Shown here: piece by piece, positions 24,765 to 32,854 of the stretch
Layout of the letters: each line of letters starts with the position of its first letter
Numbering within the stretch: position 1 is the stretch's first letter
Assembly (NCBI GenBank): GCA_934546745.1
Contig: CAKTDV010000002.1
Span: 124,001 to 188,000 of the forward strand
Reading direction: 5' to 3'
DNA length: 64,000 nt
DNA from: an uncultured Desulfovibrio sp.
GTDB taxonomy: Bacteria > Desulfobacterota > Desulfovibrionia > Desulfovibrionales > Desulfovibrionaceae
Translations under genes and position numbers: made by a program
Notes under the pieces: model-generated
Databases searched by the model: none
The model's input: only the letters and a program-made list of their open reading frames with translations
Told to the model about the DNA's origin: nothing

Positions 24765-27167
24765 TTAGACCCTCACGCCCAAATCTCGCACAAGGGATTG
24801 TGCCACCTTTTCCCGTTCCTTGTCCACCTCCGCATCCTTGAGCGTGCGATCCGCATGGCGGAACGTCAGGCGGAACGTCAGGTTCCGCTCCCCGGAGCCC
24901 TCCGGCTCAAAGCAGTCGCAGAGGACGGCGCTTTCAAGCAGCGGCAGCCGGAGTCCGGCGATATGGGCAAGGATGGTTCCCGTGCGCACGCCGCGATCCG
25001 CCATGACGGTAATGTCGCGGCGCACGGGCGGAAAGACTGGCAGCGGCGAGAAGCGGACGGCGGCGGCATCGTGCAGGGCACGGAGTTCCTCCAGATTGAG
25101 TTCCGCAAGCCAGACGTCCTTGCGTGCATGGAAGGCGTCGGCCTGTTCGGGGCGTACCCGTCCCATGACGCCGAGAGGGCGATCTCCGGCGAGGATGTCG
25201 ACGCAGGGCAGCAGGAAGGGATGCTCGCCGTCGTGCCCGGCATAGCTGAGGGCGGGAAGATGCAGGAAGCGTTGCAGATTCTCCACAATCCCCTTGAGAT
25301 CGGCATAGTCCACGTCGCCCGGGGACTGGGGCCAGCCGCCGTCGAAACGGCTGCCGTACAGCAGCAGGCCGAGCATGCCCGTTTCCACGCAGCCTGTGGC
25401 CCGTTCGTCGGAACGGGGAGCCGCCTCAAAGATATTGGCGATTTCAAAAAGGCGCAACCCGGCGGCGCCCTGGGCGAGATTGTTGCGCAAATCCTGAAGC
25501 AGACCGGGGGCAAGGACCGTGCGCAGAACGTCCTGTTCCGCCGACAGGGGGTTCATGATGGAGATGCGTCCCTCTTGGGGCAGACGCAGGTGATCGAGAT
25601 CCCGGTGCCCGGTGAAACTGTAATTGACGGCCTCGTTGAGGCCGAGACCGGCGGCCCAGCGCTTGAGACGCATACGGAAGGCGAAATCGCTTTCCGGTTC
25701 TCCCGCGCGGGAGAGATCGCCGTGTATGGCAGGCAGCAGAGGTTCGATGGTATCCAGCCCCCAGACACGGCCCACTTCCTCAATGAGATCGGCTTCGCGC
25801 GTCAGATCGGGACGCCAGCTGGGCTGGCTTACCGTCCAGGTGTCGCCGCCCTTCTCGACGGCGCACCCCAGGCCTTCCAGCACCTCCGCGTCAAATTCCG
25901 GGGAAAGATCCACGCCCAGCAGCGCGTTGGCGCGTTCAGGGCGAAAGGCGATGCGGACAGGCTGGAAGGGGCGGGGCTCGGCGCGGCAGACGCCGGGGCG
26001 GACGTTGCCGCCCGAAAGTTCGGCCATCATGGCCGCGGCGCGATCGAGGGCCCAGAGGGTCCGGCACTGATCGATGCCGCGTTCGAAACGATAGGAAGAC
26101 TCGGACGACAGACCGAGGCGGCGGGATGTCTTGCGGATGAGCGCGGGCGTAAAGCAGGCGCTTTCCAGAAAGACATTGCGGCTGGTATCGTCAATTTCCG
26201 TTGCCGCTCCTCCCATGACACCGGCCAGCGCCACGGCGCGGCCCTCATCGCGGATGGTGATGTCCGTGGCGCGCAGGACGCGTTCCTGACCGTCCAGCGT
26301 CATGAGGCGTTCGCCTTCCGTCGCCCGGTCCACACGGATGCGGCCGCCCTTGAGCTTGTCCAGATCAAAGGCGTGCAGGGGTTGGCCGCATTCAAAGAGA
26401 ATGTAGTTGGTCACGTCGACGATATTGGAAATGGGGCGCACACCCACGGCATGGAGGCGGTGCCGGATGCGCATGGGCGAGGGGGCGATCCGCACCCCGG
26501 CGACGACGCGCCCGGCATACAGGGGGCAGAGATCGCCGCCGGCAATGTCCACGCCGGGCAGTTCGTCCGCCGGGCCGTCCTCGCGCAGTGGCCGCTCCGG
26601 AACCGTCAGTGGCAGTCTGAAGGCCAGCGCCACCTCACGCGCGAGCCCCAGCACCGAAAGGCAGTCCGCGCGGTTGGGGGTGATGGAGATATCCAGCACC
26701 TCCCGATCCAGCTCAAGCGTATCCACAAGGCGGTCGCCGGGAACGGCGCTGTCCGGCAGGACCATGATACCGGCGTGATCGTCCGTCAGGCCCAGTTCCC
26801 GTTCGGAACAGATCATGCCGTGTGAAGGCGCGCCGCGCAGCTTTGCCTTCTTGATCACCAGGCCGCCGGGCATGACGGAACCCACCAGGGCCACAGGCAC
26901 CTTCTGTCCTTTGGCCACATTGGGAGCGCCGCAGACGATGTCAAGCAACTCCCCCTGTCCGGCATCCACCTTGCAGACATGCAAATGATCGGATTCGGGA
27001 TGATCGGCGCATTCCACCACATGACCCACCCTGATGGAGGAAATGGCCTCATAGGGGCGCACGATGTCTTCCAGCTCCAGACCGAGCATGGTCAGTCTGT
27101 CGCCCAGTTCCTGGGCTGAGCCCTCATAGGGCACAAATTCACGCAACCACGAAAGAGAAAGCAGCAT
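24765..27167 (-). CDS. pheT: Phenylalanine-tRNA ligase beta subunit
   Basis: With PheS it charges tRNA-Phe as an alpha2-beta2 enzyme. The 800-residue length is normal. Seen are the N-terminal LSLSWLREFVPY, an EMAP/tRNA-binding domain (VGHVVECADHPESDHLHVCKVDAG), the B3/B4 editing region, the B5 segment and a C-terminal anticodon-binding (FDX-ACB) domain ending FRLTFRHADRTLKDAEVDKEREKV. Unusually, a small secreted-protein gene separates it from pheS. A MerR gene follows closely. Confidence 0.97.
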   Translation of the reverse strand: MLLSLSWLREFVPYEGSAQELGDRLTMLGLELEDIVRPYEAISSIRVGHVVECADHPESDHLHVCKVDAGQGELLDIVCGAPNVAKGQKVPVALVGSVMPGGLVIKKAKLRGAPSHGMICSERELGLTDDHAGIMVLPDSAVPGDRLVDTLELDREVLDISITPNRADCLSVLGLAREVALAFRLPLTVPERPLREDGPADELPGVDIAGGDLCPLYAGRVVAGVRIAPSPMRIRHRLHAVGVRPISNIVDVTNYILFECGQPLHAFDLDKLKGGRIRVDRATEGERLMTLDGQERVLRATDITIRDEGRAVALAGVMGGAATEIDDTSRNVFLESACFTPALIRKTSRRLGLSSESSYRFERGIDQCRTLWALDRAAAMMAELSGGNVRPGVCRAEPRPFQPVRIAFRPERANALLGVDLSPEFDAEVLEGLGCAVEKGGDTWTVSQPSWRPDLTREADLIEEVGRVWGLDTIEPLLPAIHGDLSRAGEPESDFAFRMRLKRWAAGLGLNEAVNYSFTGHRDLDHLRLPQEGRISIMNPLSAEQDVLRTVLAPGLLQDLRNNLAQGAAGLRLFEIANIFEAAPRSDERATGCVETGMLGLLLYGSRFDGGWPQSPGDVDYADLKGIVENLQRFLHLPALSYAGHDGEHPFLLPCVDILAGDRPLGVMGRVRPEQADAFHARKDVWLAELNLEELRALHDAAAVRFSPLPVFPPVRRDITVMADRGVRTGTILAHIAGLRLPLLESAVLCDCFEPEGSGERNLTFRLTFRHADRTLKDAEVDKEREKVAQSLVRDLGVRV

Positions 27168-27238
27168 ATATCACTATCCTGTGAGTAGCGGGGATAAACG
27201 GCGCGGGCGCGTGTCCGCGCGGGCGCCGGAGCGGGGCT

Positions 27239-27604
27239 CTAGAACTTCCAGGCCGGAGCCCGCGGCGTCACGTCCGGCAGCGGCGGAACATCCGCGTCCC
27301 GTCCGTAGCCGCCATACGCGCCCGCGGGCAGGCGTTTGCGTTCCTTTTTTTCTTCCGGTTCCATGGGGATGAGGGGGCGGCCATAGGCGTCAAGCCGCCC
27401 TTTCATGCCGCTGATGCCGCCGCTCTGGGCCGTCGCCTGACCAGAGGGAGCCTCCCGCAGGCGCCTGGGCGCGTCCGGGGCTTCCAGGCCGGTTCGCGGG
27501 GCGCTGGAGGCGGAGCGCGCGGCGCAGGGCGGCGGCGCAAGAAGCGTGACCCCCAGCAGCAGGAGCGACAGAAGCGGGCGGCGGGCGGAAAGGGAACGCG
27601 CCAT
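27239..27604 (-). CDS. Small secreted or lipid-free exported protein between pheS and pheT
   Basis: The 121-residue product begins with a clear signal peptide (RR near the N terminus, hydrophobic LLSLLLLGVTLLA, cleavage likely around residues 28-31 after CAA). The mature part is rich in Pro, Arg and Gly, contains MKGRLDAYGRPLIPMEPEEKKERKRLPAG and a GAYGGYGRD motif, and ends PAWKF. No known domain. Its ATG lies 2 bp after the pheS stop codon, so it is almost surely translated with pheS. Codon use matches neighbours. I do not recognise the family. Confidence 0.75.
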   Translation of the reverse strand: MARSLSARRPLLSLLLLGVTLLAPPPCAARSASSAPRTGLEAPDAPRRLREAPSGQATAQSGGISGMKGRLDAYGRPLIPMEPEEKKERKRLPAGAYGGYGRDADVPPLPDVTPRAPAWKF

Positions 27605-27606
27605 GA

Positions 27607-28644
27607 CTAACCGGTGAACTGTCCGAGGAAACGCACATCGTTCTCAAAGAACATGCGCAGATCCCCGATGCCGTATTTCAGCATGGCCACACGCTCCACG
27701 CCCATGCCAAAGGCAAAACCGCTCACGCTGTCGGGATAGCCCGCCGCGGCATACACCGCCGGATCCACCATGCCGCAGCCGAGAATCTCCACCCAGCCTG
27801 TCGTTTTGCAGACGCGGCAGGGTTCGCCGTTCACATGTCCCGCGCCGCCGCAGATGCGGCAGGAAATATCCACCTCGGCGGACGGTTCGGTGAAGGGGAA
27901 AAAACTGGGACGGAAACGGACGCTGGTATGCCCGCCGAAGACGGCCCGGACAAAGGCTGTCAGGGTGCCGCGCAGATGGGCCATGCTGATGCCGTCGCCC
28001 ACCATGAGCCCCTCAATCTGATGGAACATGGGGGTATGCGTCAGGTCGGAATCGCGGCGGTAGACCTTGCCGGGAGCGATGACGGCCAGAGGAGGCCTGC
28101 GGCCCAGCATGGTACGCACCTGGACGGGGGAGGTGTGGGTGCGCAGGAGCGTGCGCCCGTCGATATACAGGGTATCCTGCATGTCGCGGGCGGGATGCTC
28201 GGGCGGCATGTTGAGGGCCTCGAAATTATAGTAGTCGTTTTCCACTTCCGGGCCGGAGGCGATGTCAAAGCCGAGATTGCGGAAAACGGCGCAGATCTCT
28301 TCGGTCACAAGGGTTGTGGGATGCAGGGTGCCCTGCCACGGAGCCCGTCCCGGCGTGGTGGGATCAAAACGGGCGAGCGCCTCGGCTTCCTTCAGCGCTT
28401 CCAGTTCGGCCTTGCGGGCTTCAAAAATGGCGTTGAGCCGTTCCTTGACCTCGTTGGCCTTCCTCCCTACGGCGGGCCGTTCCTTCGGGGGCAGGGCGGA
28501 CAGGGAATCCATAAGCGAGGCCAGCCTGCCCTTGCGGCCCAGAAAATCCACCCGCAGCTCCTCCAGAACCGCCAACGAAGAAGCCCGGCCGCACCCGGTT
28601 TCCAGGTCGCTCACCAGGCTTTCCAATGCTGCAATCAGATCCAT
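27607..28644 (-). CDS. pheS: Phenylalanine-tRNA ligase alpha subunit
   Basis: Catalytic subunit; class II aminoacyl-tRNA synthetase. The 345-residue protein has the N-terminal coiled coil (about residues 1-90), then GTLHPTTLVTEEICAVFRNLGFDIASGPEVENDYYNFEALNMPPEHPARDMQDT (motif region around residues 105-160), LLRTHTSPVQVRTM (motif 2) and GFAFGMGVERVAMLKYGI (motif 3). A 200-bp gap to rplT contains a strong hairpin that may act as an attenuator. Confidence 0.97.
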   Translation of the reverse strand: MDLIAALESLVSDLETGCGRASSLAVLEELRVDFLGRKGRLASLMDSLSALPPKERPAVGRKANEVKERLNAIFEARKAELEALKEAEALARFDPTTPGRAPWQGTLHPTTLVTEEICAVFRNLGFDIASGPEVENDYYNFEALNMPPEHPARDMQDTLYIDGRTLLRTHTSPVQVRTMLGRRPPLAVIAPGKVYRRDSDLTHTPMFHQIEGLMVGDGISMAHLRGTLTAFVRAVFGGHTSVRFRPSFFPFTEPSAEVDISCRICGGAGHVNGEPCRVCKTTGWVEILGCGMVDPAVYAAAGYPDSVSGFAFGMGVERVAMLKYGIGDLRMFFENDVRFLGQFTG

Positions 28645-28712
28645 GCGATATCCCCACCGCCAGCGGCGGCCATGTCTGCCGCGTACCCGGGGCGGGGCGG
28701 CGGCTTCCTCTT

Positions 28713-28785
28713 TTCAGACAGCGGACGGGCGGCGGGCCCTTACGCCGCGCCGCCCGTCTCCAGACTCTACGGAGCGTCGCTTCCG
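28713..28785 (-). promoter_or_regulatory. Large hairpin in rplT-pheS gap
   Basis: GACGGGCGGCG and CGCCGCCCGTC pair around a GC-rich loop near 28725-28765. Phe-tRNA synthetase operons are often attenuated, but I see no Phe-rich leader peptide and no T-run, so a regulatory role is only suggested. Confidence 0.3.
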
Positions 28786-28848
28786 CGCTCATGCGGCTGG
28801 CGGCCGCAGGCTGCTGAAGCTGACGCTGCATGACGAAAGCTTTTTCCG

Positions 28849-29202
28849 CTAGGCGAGGGCGGCCTTGGCCTGCTCCACGACCTTGGCGAAGTCTTCCTTG
28901 TGGTAGACGGCCAGATCGGCCAGAACCTTGCGGTTCAGCGTGATGCCGGCCTTGGTCAGACCGTGCATGAGACGGCTGTAGGACAGGCCGTTGAGACGCG
29001 CGCCGGCGTTGATGCGCAGAATCCACAGCGTGCGGAAATCGCGCTTGCGGTGTTTACGGCCGATAAAGGAGTATTGCAGCGCGCGCTCCACAGCCTCACG
29101 GGCGGTGCGGTACAGACGGCTGCGGCCTCCGCGAAAGCCCTTTGCGGCGCTCAGATACTTTTTGTGCCGGCGATGGGCGGCAAGACCTCTCTTTACACGC
29201 AT
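28849..29202 (-). CDS. rplT: 50S ribosomal protein L20
   Basis: The 117-residue protein starts MRVKRGLAAHRRHKKYLSAAKGFRGGRS and carries the conserved RDFRTLWILRINAGARLNGLSYSRLMHGL core. It binds 23S rRNA and in many bacteria represses its own operon. ATG 29202 has GGAGG in place; the upstream extension is rejected. Standard infC-rpmI-rplT order. Confidence 0.98.
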   Translation of the reverse strand: MRVKRGLAAHRRHKKYLSAAKGFRGGRSRLYRTAREAVERALQYSFIGRKHRKRDFRTLWILRINAGARLNGLSYSRLMHGLTKAGITLNRKVLADLAVYHKEDFAKVVEQAKAALA

Positions 29203-29352
29203 GGGAGTATCCTCCATTGTCGCCCGGCAAAGGCGGAGGTTGCCCGCCGGGGAGTAAAATTTTTCGCGATGTGGAATTGAACGCGAAGGTTACGGCTTCC
29301 ACCGGCCGCACAGACCGTCCCTGGGCCGGCCATGTTCTCAGCGTGACCCATT

Positions 29353-29550
29353 CTAGCCGTTGGGCAGCATGCGGCGCACGGCCTTTTCATTGGTGCGATC
29401 CACCGTCGTCGACTGACCCAGACGCATTTTGCGGCCGGCGGCCTTCTTGGTGAGGATGTGGCGCAGGTTCTGACGGCGGCGCTTGAACTTGCCGCTGCCC
29501 GTCAGCTGAAAACGCTTGGCGGCGGAGCGCCGGGTTTTGATCTTGGGCAT
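29353..29550 (-). CDS. rpmI: 50S ribosomal protein L35
   Basis: The 65-residue protein reads MPKIKTRRSAAKRFQLTGSGKFKRR at its start, continues LRHILTKKAAGRKMRLGQ and ends RMLPNG, the L35 pattern. GGGAG precedes ATG 29550. The gap to infC upstream is 350 bp, unusually long for this gene pair, because it holds repeat copy B. Confidence 0.98.
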   Translation of the reverse strand: MPKIKTRRSAAKRFQLTGSGKFKRRRQNLRHILTKKAAGRKMRLGQSTTVDRTNEKAVRRMLPNG

Positions 29551-29601
29551 GATGTTCTCCCTGAATAATGATGTCGGCATCCGTGGAAAACGCACGGATT
29601 C

Positions 29602-29796
29602 ATGTTTCAATCCGCGGTCACCCCGTCCGTTGACTGACACCGCATCCGGCGGTTCGCCGTGTTCGCGTTGCCGTGCGGCTTGCCTCTCCCTGAAAGGAGA
29701 GGTTTACGGAAAAGGTTTTCACCGGATTGATCGCTGTGTCAAGAAGCGCTTTCCCCCCTGTAAGGGAGAGGTTTCAGACCACAAAGGAAGTTGTGA
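29602..29796 (+). repeat. Dispersed imperfect repeat, copy B (infC-rpmI gap)
   Basis: About 195 bp aligning with 4829-5011. It has two palindromes (CCTCTCC-CTGAAA-GGAGAGG at 29683-29702 and CCCT-GTA-AGGG near 29757-29767) followed by GTTTACGGAAAAGG and GTTTCAGACCACAAAGGAA. It lies antisense within the infC-rpmI-rplT operon. The ATG at its end (29794) opens a frame opposite infC that is not believed to be a gene. Confidence 0.75.
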
Positions 29797-29900
29797 TGCA
29801 CCCGCAAACACGCGGACACGTCCCGGACAGGCGCTGTGCGGGGAAAATAGAGTGCCTTAAAACCTTGCCGGATGCAAGTGTTCCTCCCTCCCCGCCGCCG

Positions 29901-30431
29901 CTATTTCCTGGGCACCAGCAGCATTTGCAGCGTTCGGCCTTCGGCGCGGGCTTCCTGATCCACTTTGGCCACGTCCGCCAGATCCTGGACGATACGGTCA
30001 AGAATGCTGACGCCGCGATCCTTGTGAACGATCTCGCGCCCGCGGAAAAAGACGGTTACCTTGCAGCGGTCGCCGTCCTCAAGAAAACGGCGGATATGGC
30101 GCACCTTGGTTTCGTAATCGTGGTCGTCGGTCTTGGGACGGACCTTGATTTCCTTAATCTGCACCACGCTCTGGCGTTTCTTGGCTTCCTGCTTTTTTTT
30201 CTGCTGCTCGTACTTGAACTTGCCGTAGTCCATAATGCGGCAGACAGGCGGCTCGGCGTTGGAAGACACTTCCACCAGATCCAGCCCGGCTTCCCTGGCC
30301 AGGGCAATGGCCTCATTGCGCTGCATAATCCCCTTTTGCTCGCCGTCGGCAGCGATGACGCGCACTTCTCGCGCGCGGATCATCTCGTTGCGACGCACGC
30401 CGTCCTGCGGCATTTCGCGGCGGGGTCTCAT
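29901..30431 (-). CDS. infC: Translation initiation factor IF-3
   Basis: Prevents premature 50S joining and checks start codons. The 176-residue protein has the N domain (EMIRAREVRVIAADGEQKGIMQRNEAIALAREAGLDLVEVS, PPVCRIMDYGKFKYEQQKK) and the C domain (IKEIKVRPKTDDHDYETKVRHIRRFLEDGDRCKVTVFFRGRE). The exact start is uncertain: ATG 30431 lies one base after the thrS stop codon and is coupled to it; in-frame ATGs at 30413 and 30383 would also leave the core whole. Confidence 0.96.
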   Translation of the reverse strand: MRPRREMPQDGVRRNEMIRAREVRVIAADGEQKGIMQRNEAIALAREAGLDLVEVSSNAEPPVCRIMDYGKFKYEQQKKKQEAKKRQSVVQIKEIKVRPKTDDHDYETKVRHIRRFLEDGDRCKVTVFFRGREIVHKDRGVSILDRIVQDLADVAKVDQEARAEGRTLQMLLVPRK

Positions 30432-30432
30432 G

Positions 30433-32379
30433 TTAGGAGAAGCTATAGCTCATCCCTCCTCGTTTGAAGGGCTCTCCGGCGTCCGCGCGGATCATGGCGG
30501 CGACCTCCGCCACGGACTTGAGCCCGGCATTGTCCCCATTGCGCAGGCGTACGCTCACGCCGCCCGACTGCGCTTCCTTTTCTCCCACTACCAGAATATA
30601 AGGCACCTTCTCCAGTTGTGCCTCGCGCACCTTGAAGCCCAGCTTCTCGTTGCGCAAATCTGCCGTGACGCGGATACCCAGTTCCCTGAGCCCGTCGCAA
30701 ACCTTCCGCGCCGCCTCGTTGCAGGCGTCGACAACCGTCAGCACGCGCGCCTGTTCGGGCGCGAGCCATGTGGGCATGGCGCCCGCATACTGCTCAATCA
30801 GGATGCCAATGAACCGTTCCAGCGAACCCATGATGGCGCGGTGCACCATGACGGGGCGGTGGCGTTCGCCGTCCTGCCCCACATAGGTGAGATCGAAGCG
30901 GTCCGGCAGGGTGAAGTCCACCTGAATGGTGGAACACTGCCATTCGCGGCCGAGGCAGTCCAGCAGGCGCACGTCAATCTTGGGGCCGTAGAACGCGCCG
31001 TCCCCCTCGTTGATTTCATACGGCATACCGGCCTTTCTCACGGCCTCAATGAGGGCGCTGGTGGCGAGTTCCCACGCCTCGTCCGTCCCGATGCTGTCTT
31101 CTGGCCGGGTGGAAATGGCAACCTTGAACTGAAAATCGAACAGTTGCATCAGGTCGCGAATCAGATGGATGACGTTGAGAATCTCACTTTCCAGCTGCTC
31201 CGGCGCGCAGAGGATATGGGCGTCGTCCTGCGTGAACTGACGCACGCGCAGCAGGCCGTGCAGCACGCCGCTTTTCTCGTGGCGGTGTACGACGCCAAGC
31301 TCAAAGTAGCGTTGCGGCAAATCGCGGTAACTGCGCAGATCGTTCTTGAAAATCAGCATGTGCGAGATGCAGTTCATGGGCTTGATGCCGTACTGATCAT
31401 CCTCGATCCGCGTGAAGTACATGTTCTGGCGGTAGTGATCGTAGTGCCCCGAACGCTGCCAGGTCTCCACGCGCAGCAGCTGGGGACCCTGTACGATGTC
31501 GTAGTTGCGCCGGAGATGTTCGCGACGCCAGAAATCTTCCAGAATGGTACGCAGCAGCATGCCTTTCGGCAGCCAGAAGACCATGCCCGGCGCCACATCC
31601 TCATGGAAGGCGAACAGCTTCAGTTCCCGGCCCAGCTTGCGGTGATCGCGGCGTTTGGCTTCCTCCAGCTGCGTGAGGTAGCTTTTGAGCGCCTTGTCAT
31701 CGGCAAAGGCCGTACCGTAGAGGCGCGAAAGCATGGGGTTCTTCTCGCTGCCGCGCCAGTAGGCCCCGGCCGCGGACAGCAGTTTTGCGCATCTGGCGAA
31801 GCCGGTATGCGGCACATGCGGTCCCCGGCACAGATCGGTAAAATCGCCGCAGGTATAGAGCGATACCGTTTCCGCGTCGATACCGTTGATAATCTCCACC
31901 TTGAAGGTCTCGCCCATGTCCCCGAACTTCCGTACGGCGTCAGCCTTGCCCAGGATCGCGCGTTCAAAAGGCAGGCGCGCGTCGGCAAGGCGCAGCATTT
32001 CCTTTTCGATGGCCTCGAAATCGTCGCTGGAAAACGGGCGATCGACGGAAAAGTCGTAATAGAAGCCGTTCTCAATGGCCGGGCCGATGGCGACTTTGGC
32101 CGAAGGGAAGAGTTTTTTGACCGCCGCGGCCATGACATGGGCGGTAGAATGGCGCACAATGGCCAGACCCTCGGGGGAATCGGCGTAGACCGGTTCAAGC
32201 GCCGTACAGCCGTCAGGCAGGGGAGAAGAGAGATCCAGCAACGCCGGTACGCCGTCCGCCACAGCCCGGGCCGCCACGGCGGCCTTGAACTTTTTGCCGC
32301 TCAGAACCTGCTGCAACACGGACGCCGCCGAAGCGGCGCCGGAAACGTCGACGGACTGGCCTTCCACCATCACAGTCAT
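30433..32379 (-). CDS. thrS: Threonine-tRNA ligase
   Basis: The 648-residue class II synthetase has an N-terminal TGS domain, an editing domain with HSTAH and CGDFTDLCRGPHVPHTG, the catalytic core (motif 2 FELGVVHRHEKSGVLHGLLRVRQFTQDDAHIL) and a C-terminal anticodon domain (LTVVDACNEAARKVCDGLRELGIRVTADLRNEKLGFKVREAQLEKVPYILVVGEKEA region). GGAG precedes ATG 32379. It heads the thrS-infC-rpmI-rplT-pheS-pheT cluster, a common bacterial order. Confidence 0.98.
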   Translation of the reverse strand: MTVMVEGQSVDVSGAASAASVLQQVLSGKKFKAAVAARAVADGVPALLDLSSPLPDGCTALEPVYADSPEGLAIVRHSTAHVMAAAVKKLFPSAKVAIGPAIENGFYYDFSVDRPFSSDDFEAIEKEMLRLADARLPFERAILGKADAVRKFGDMGETFKVEIINGIDAETVSLYTCGDFTDLCRGPHVPHTGFARCAKLLSAAGAYWRGSEKNPMLSRLYGTAFADDKALKSYLTQLEEAKRRDHRKLGRELKLFAFHEDVAPGMVFWLPKGMLLRTILEDFWRREHLRRNYDIVQGPQLLRVETWQRSGHYDHYRQNMYFTRIEDDQYGIKPMNCISHMLIFKNDLRSYRDLPQRYFELGVVHRHEKSGVLHGLLRVRQFTQDDAHILCAPEQLESEILNVIHLIRDLMQLFDFQFKVAISTRPEDSIGTDEAWELATSALIEAVRKAGMPYEINEGDGAFYGPKIDVRLLDCLGREWQCSTIQVDFTLPDRFDLTYVGQDGERHRPVMVHRAIMGSLERFIGILIEQYAGAMPTWLAPEQARVLTVVDACNEAARKVCDGLRELGIRVTADLRNEKLGFKVREAQLEKVPYILVVGEKEAQSGGVSVRLRNGDNAGLKSVAEVAAMIRADAGEPFKRGGMSYSFS

Positions 32380-32511
32380 GGTAACTCCTTGAGAGCATGG
32401 GGCGTTTGAGACGTGGCCATTTCAAAAGCGGCGCCGCCCGCGCGCGACGGAAAAAACGCCCGCCGCGCCGCCCGCTGCCGCGGATCGCGCCTGCCGCCAT
32501 GCCCTATGCTA

Positions 32512-32541
32512 TAAAAAAATGGGGAGGCGGAAACCTCCCCA
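32512..32541 (-). terminator. Intrinsic terminator after tRNA-Val
   Basis: ATGGGGAGG and CCTCCCCAT form a 9-bp stem; on the minus strand TTTTTTTATA follows. It lies about 95 bp beyond the tRNA 3' end and before thrS. Confidence 0.85.
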
Positions 32542-32634
32542 TCAACAAATATTCTACCGCAAAGCAACCTGTAACGACGAAACCCGCTTCCAACCCCGCG
32601 TGCCTCCGCCGTTAAAGGGGTACCTCTGTTGTTT

Positions 32635-32711
32635 TGGTAGGAACGAGCAGACTTGAACTGCTGACCTCTTCCGTGTCAAGGAAGCGCTCTAGCCACCTGA
32701 GCTACGCTCCT
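32635..32711 (-). tRNA. tRNA-Val (anticodon GAC)
   Basis: The cloverleaf is complete: acceptor AGGAGCG/CGTTCCT, D-arm GCTC, anticodon stem CTTCC/GGAAG with loop TTGACAC (anticodon GAC, reading GUC and GUU), T-arm AGCAG-TTCAAGT-CTGCT. Discriminator A and the CCA end are encoded. Confidence 0.95.
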
Positions 32712-32854
32712 ACATGAGGCAAGAATTTTTCTACGCGGATTGCCGCCGTCCGTCAACAACTTTTTTCAAAAATTTTTTCCGGCCCGCCGCGCGTGGAGGG
32801 AAAAAGGATTCCGGCCCCGCGTCTTCTTGCGGCCCGCCGCGTCTTTCCGCTATC

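Noticed and set aside
29794..30467. Plus-strand open frame that begins at the ATG of repeat copy B and runs opposite infC
   Set aside because: It has a ribosome-binding-like site from the repeat, but most of it is the antisense of infC and the translation shows no known protein features.
32714..32854. N-terminal extension of the GAF-type activator
   Set aside because: It would start within 3 bp of the tRNA-Val 5' end and its residues are not conserved; the protein core begins after 32855.
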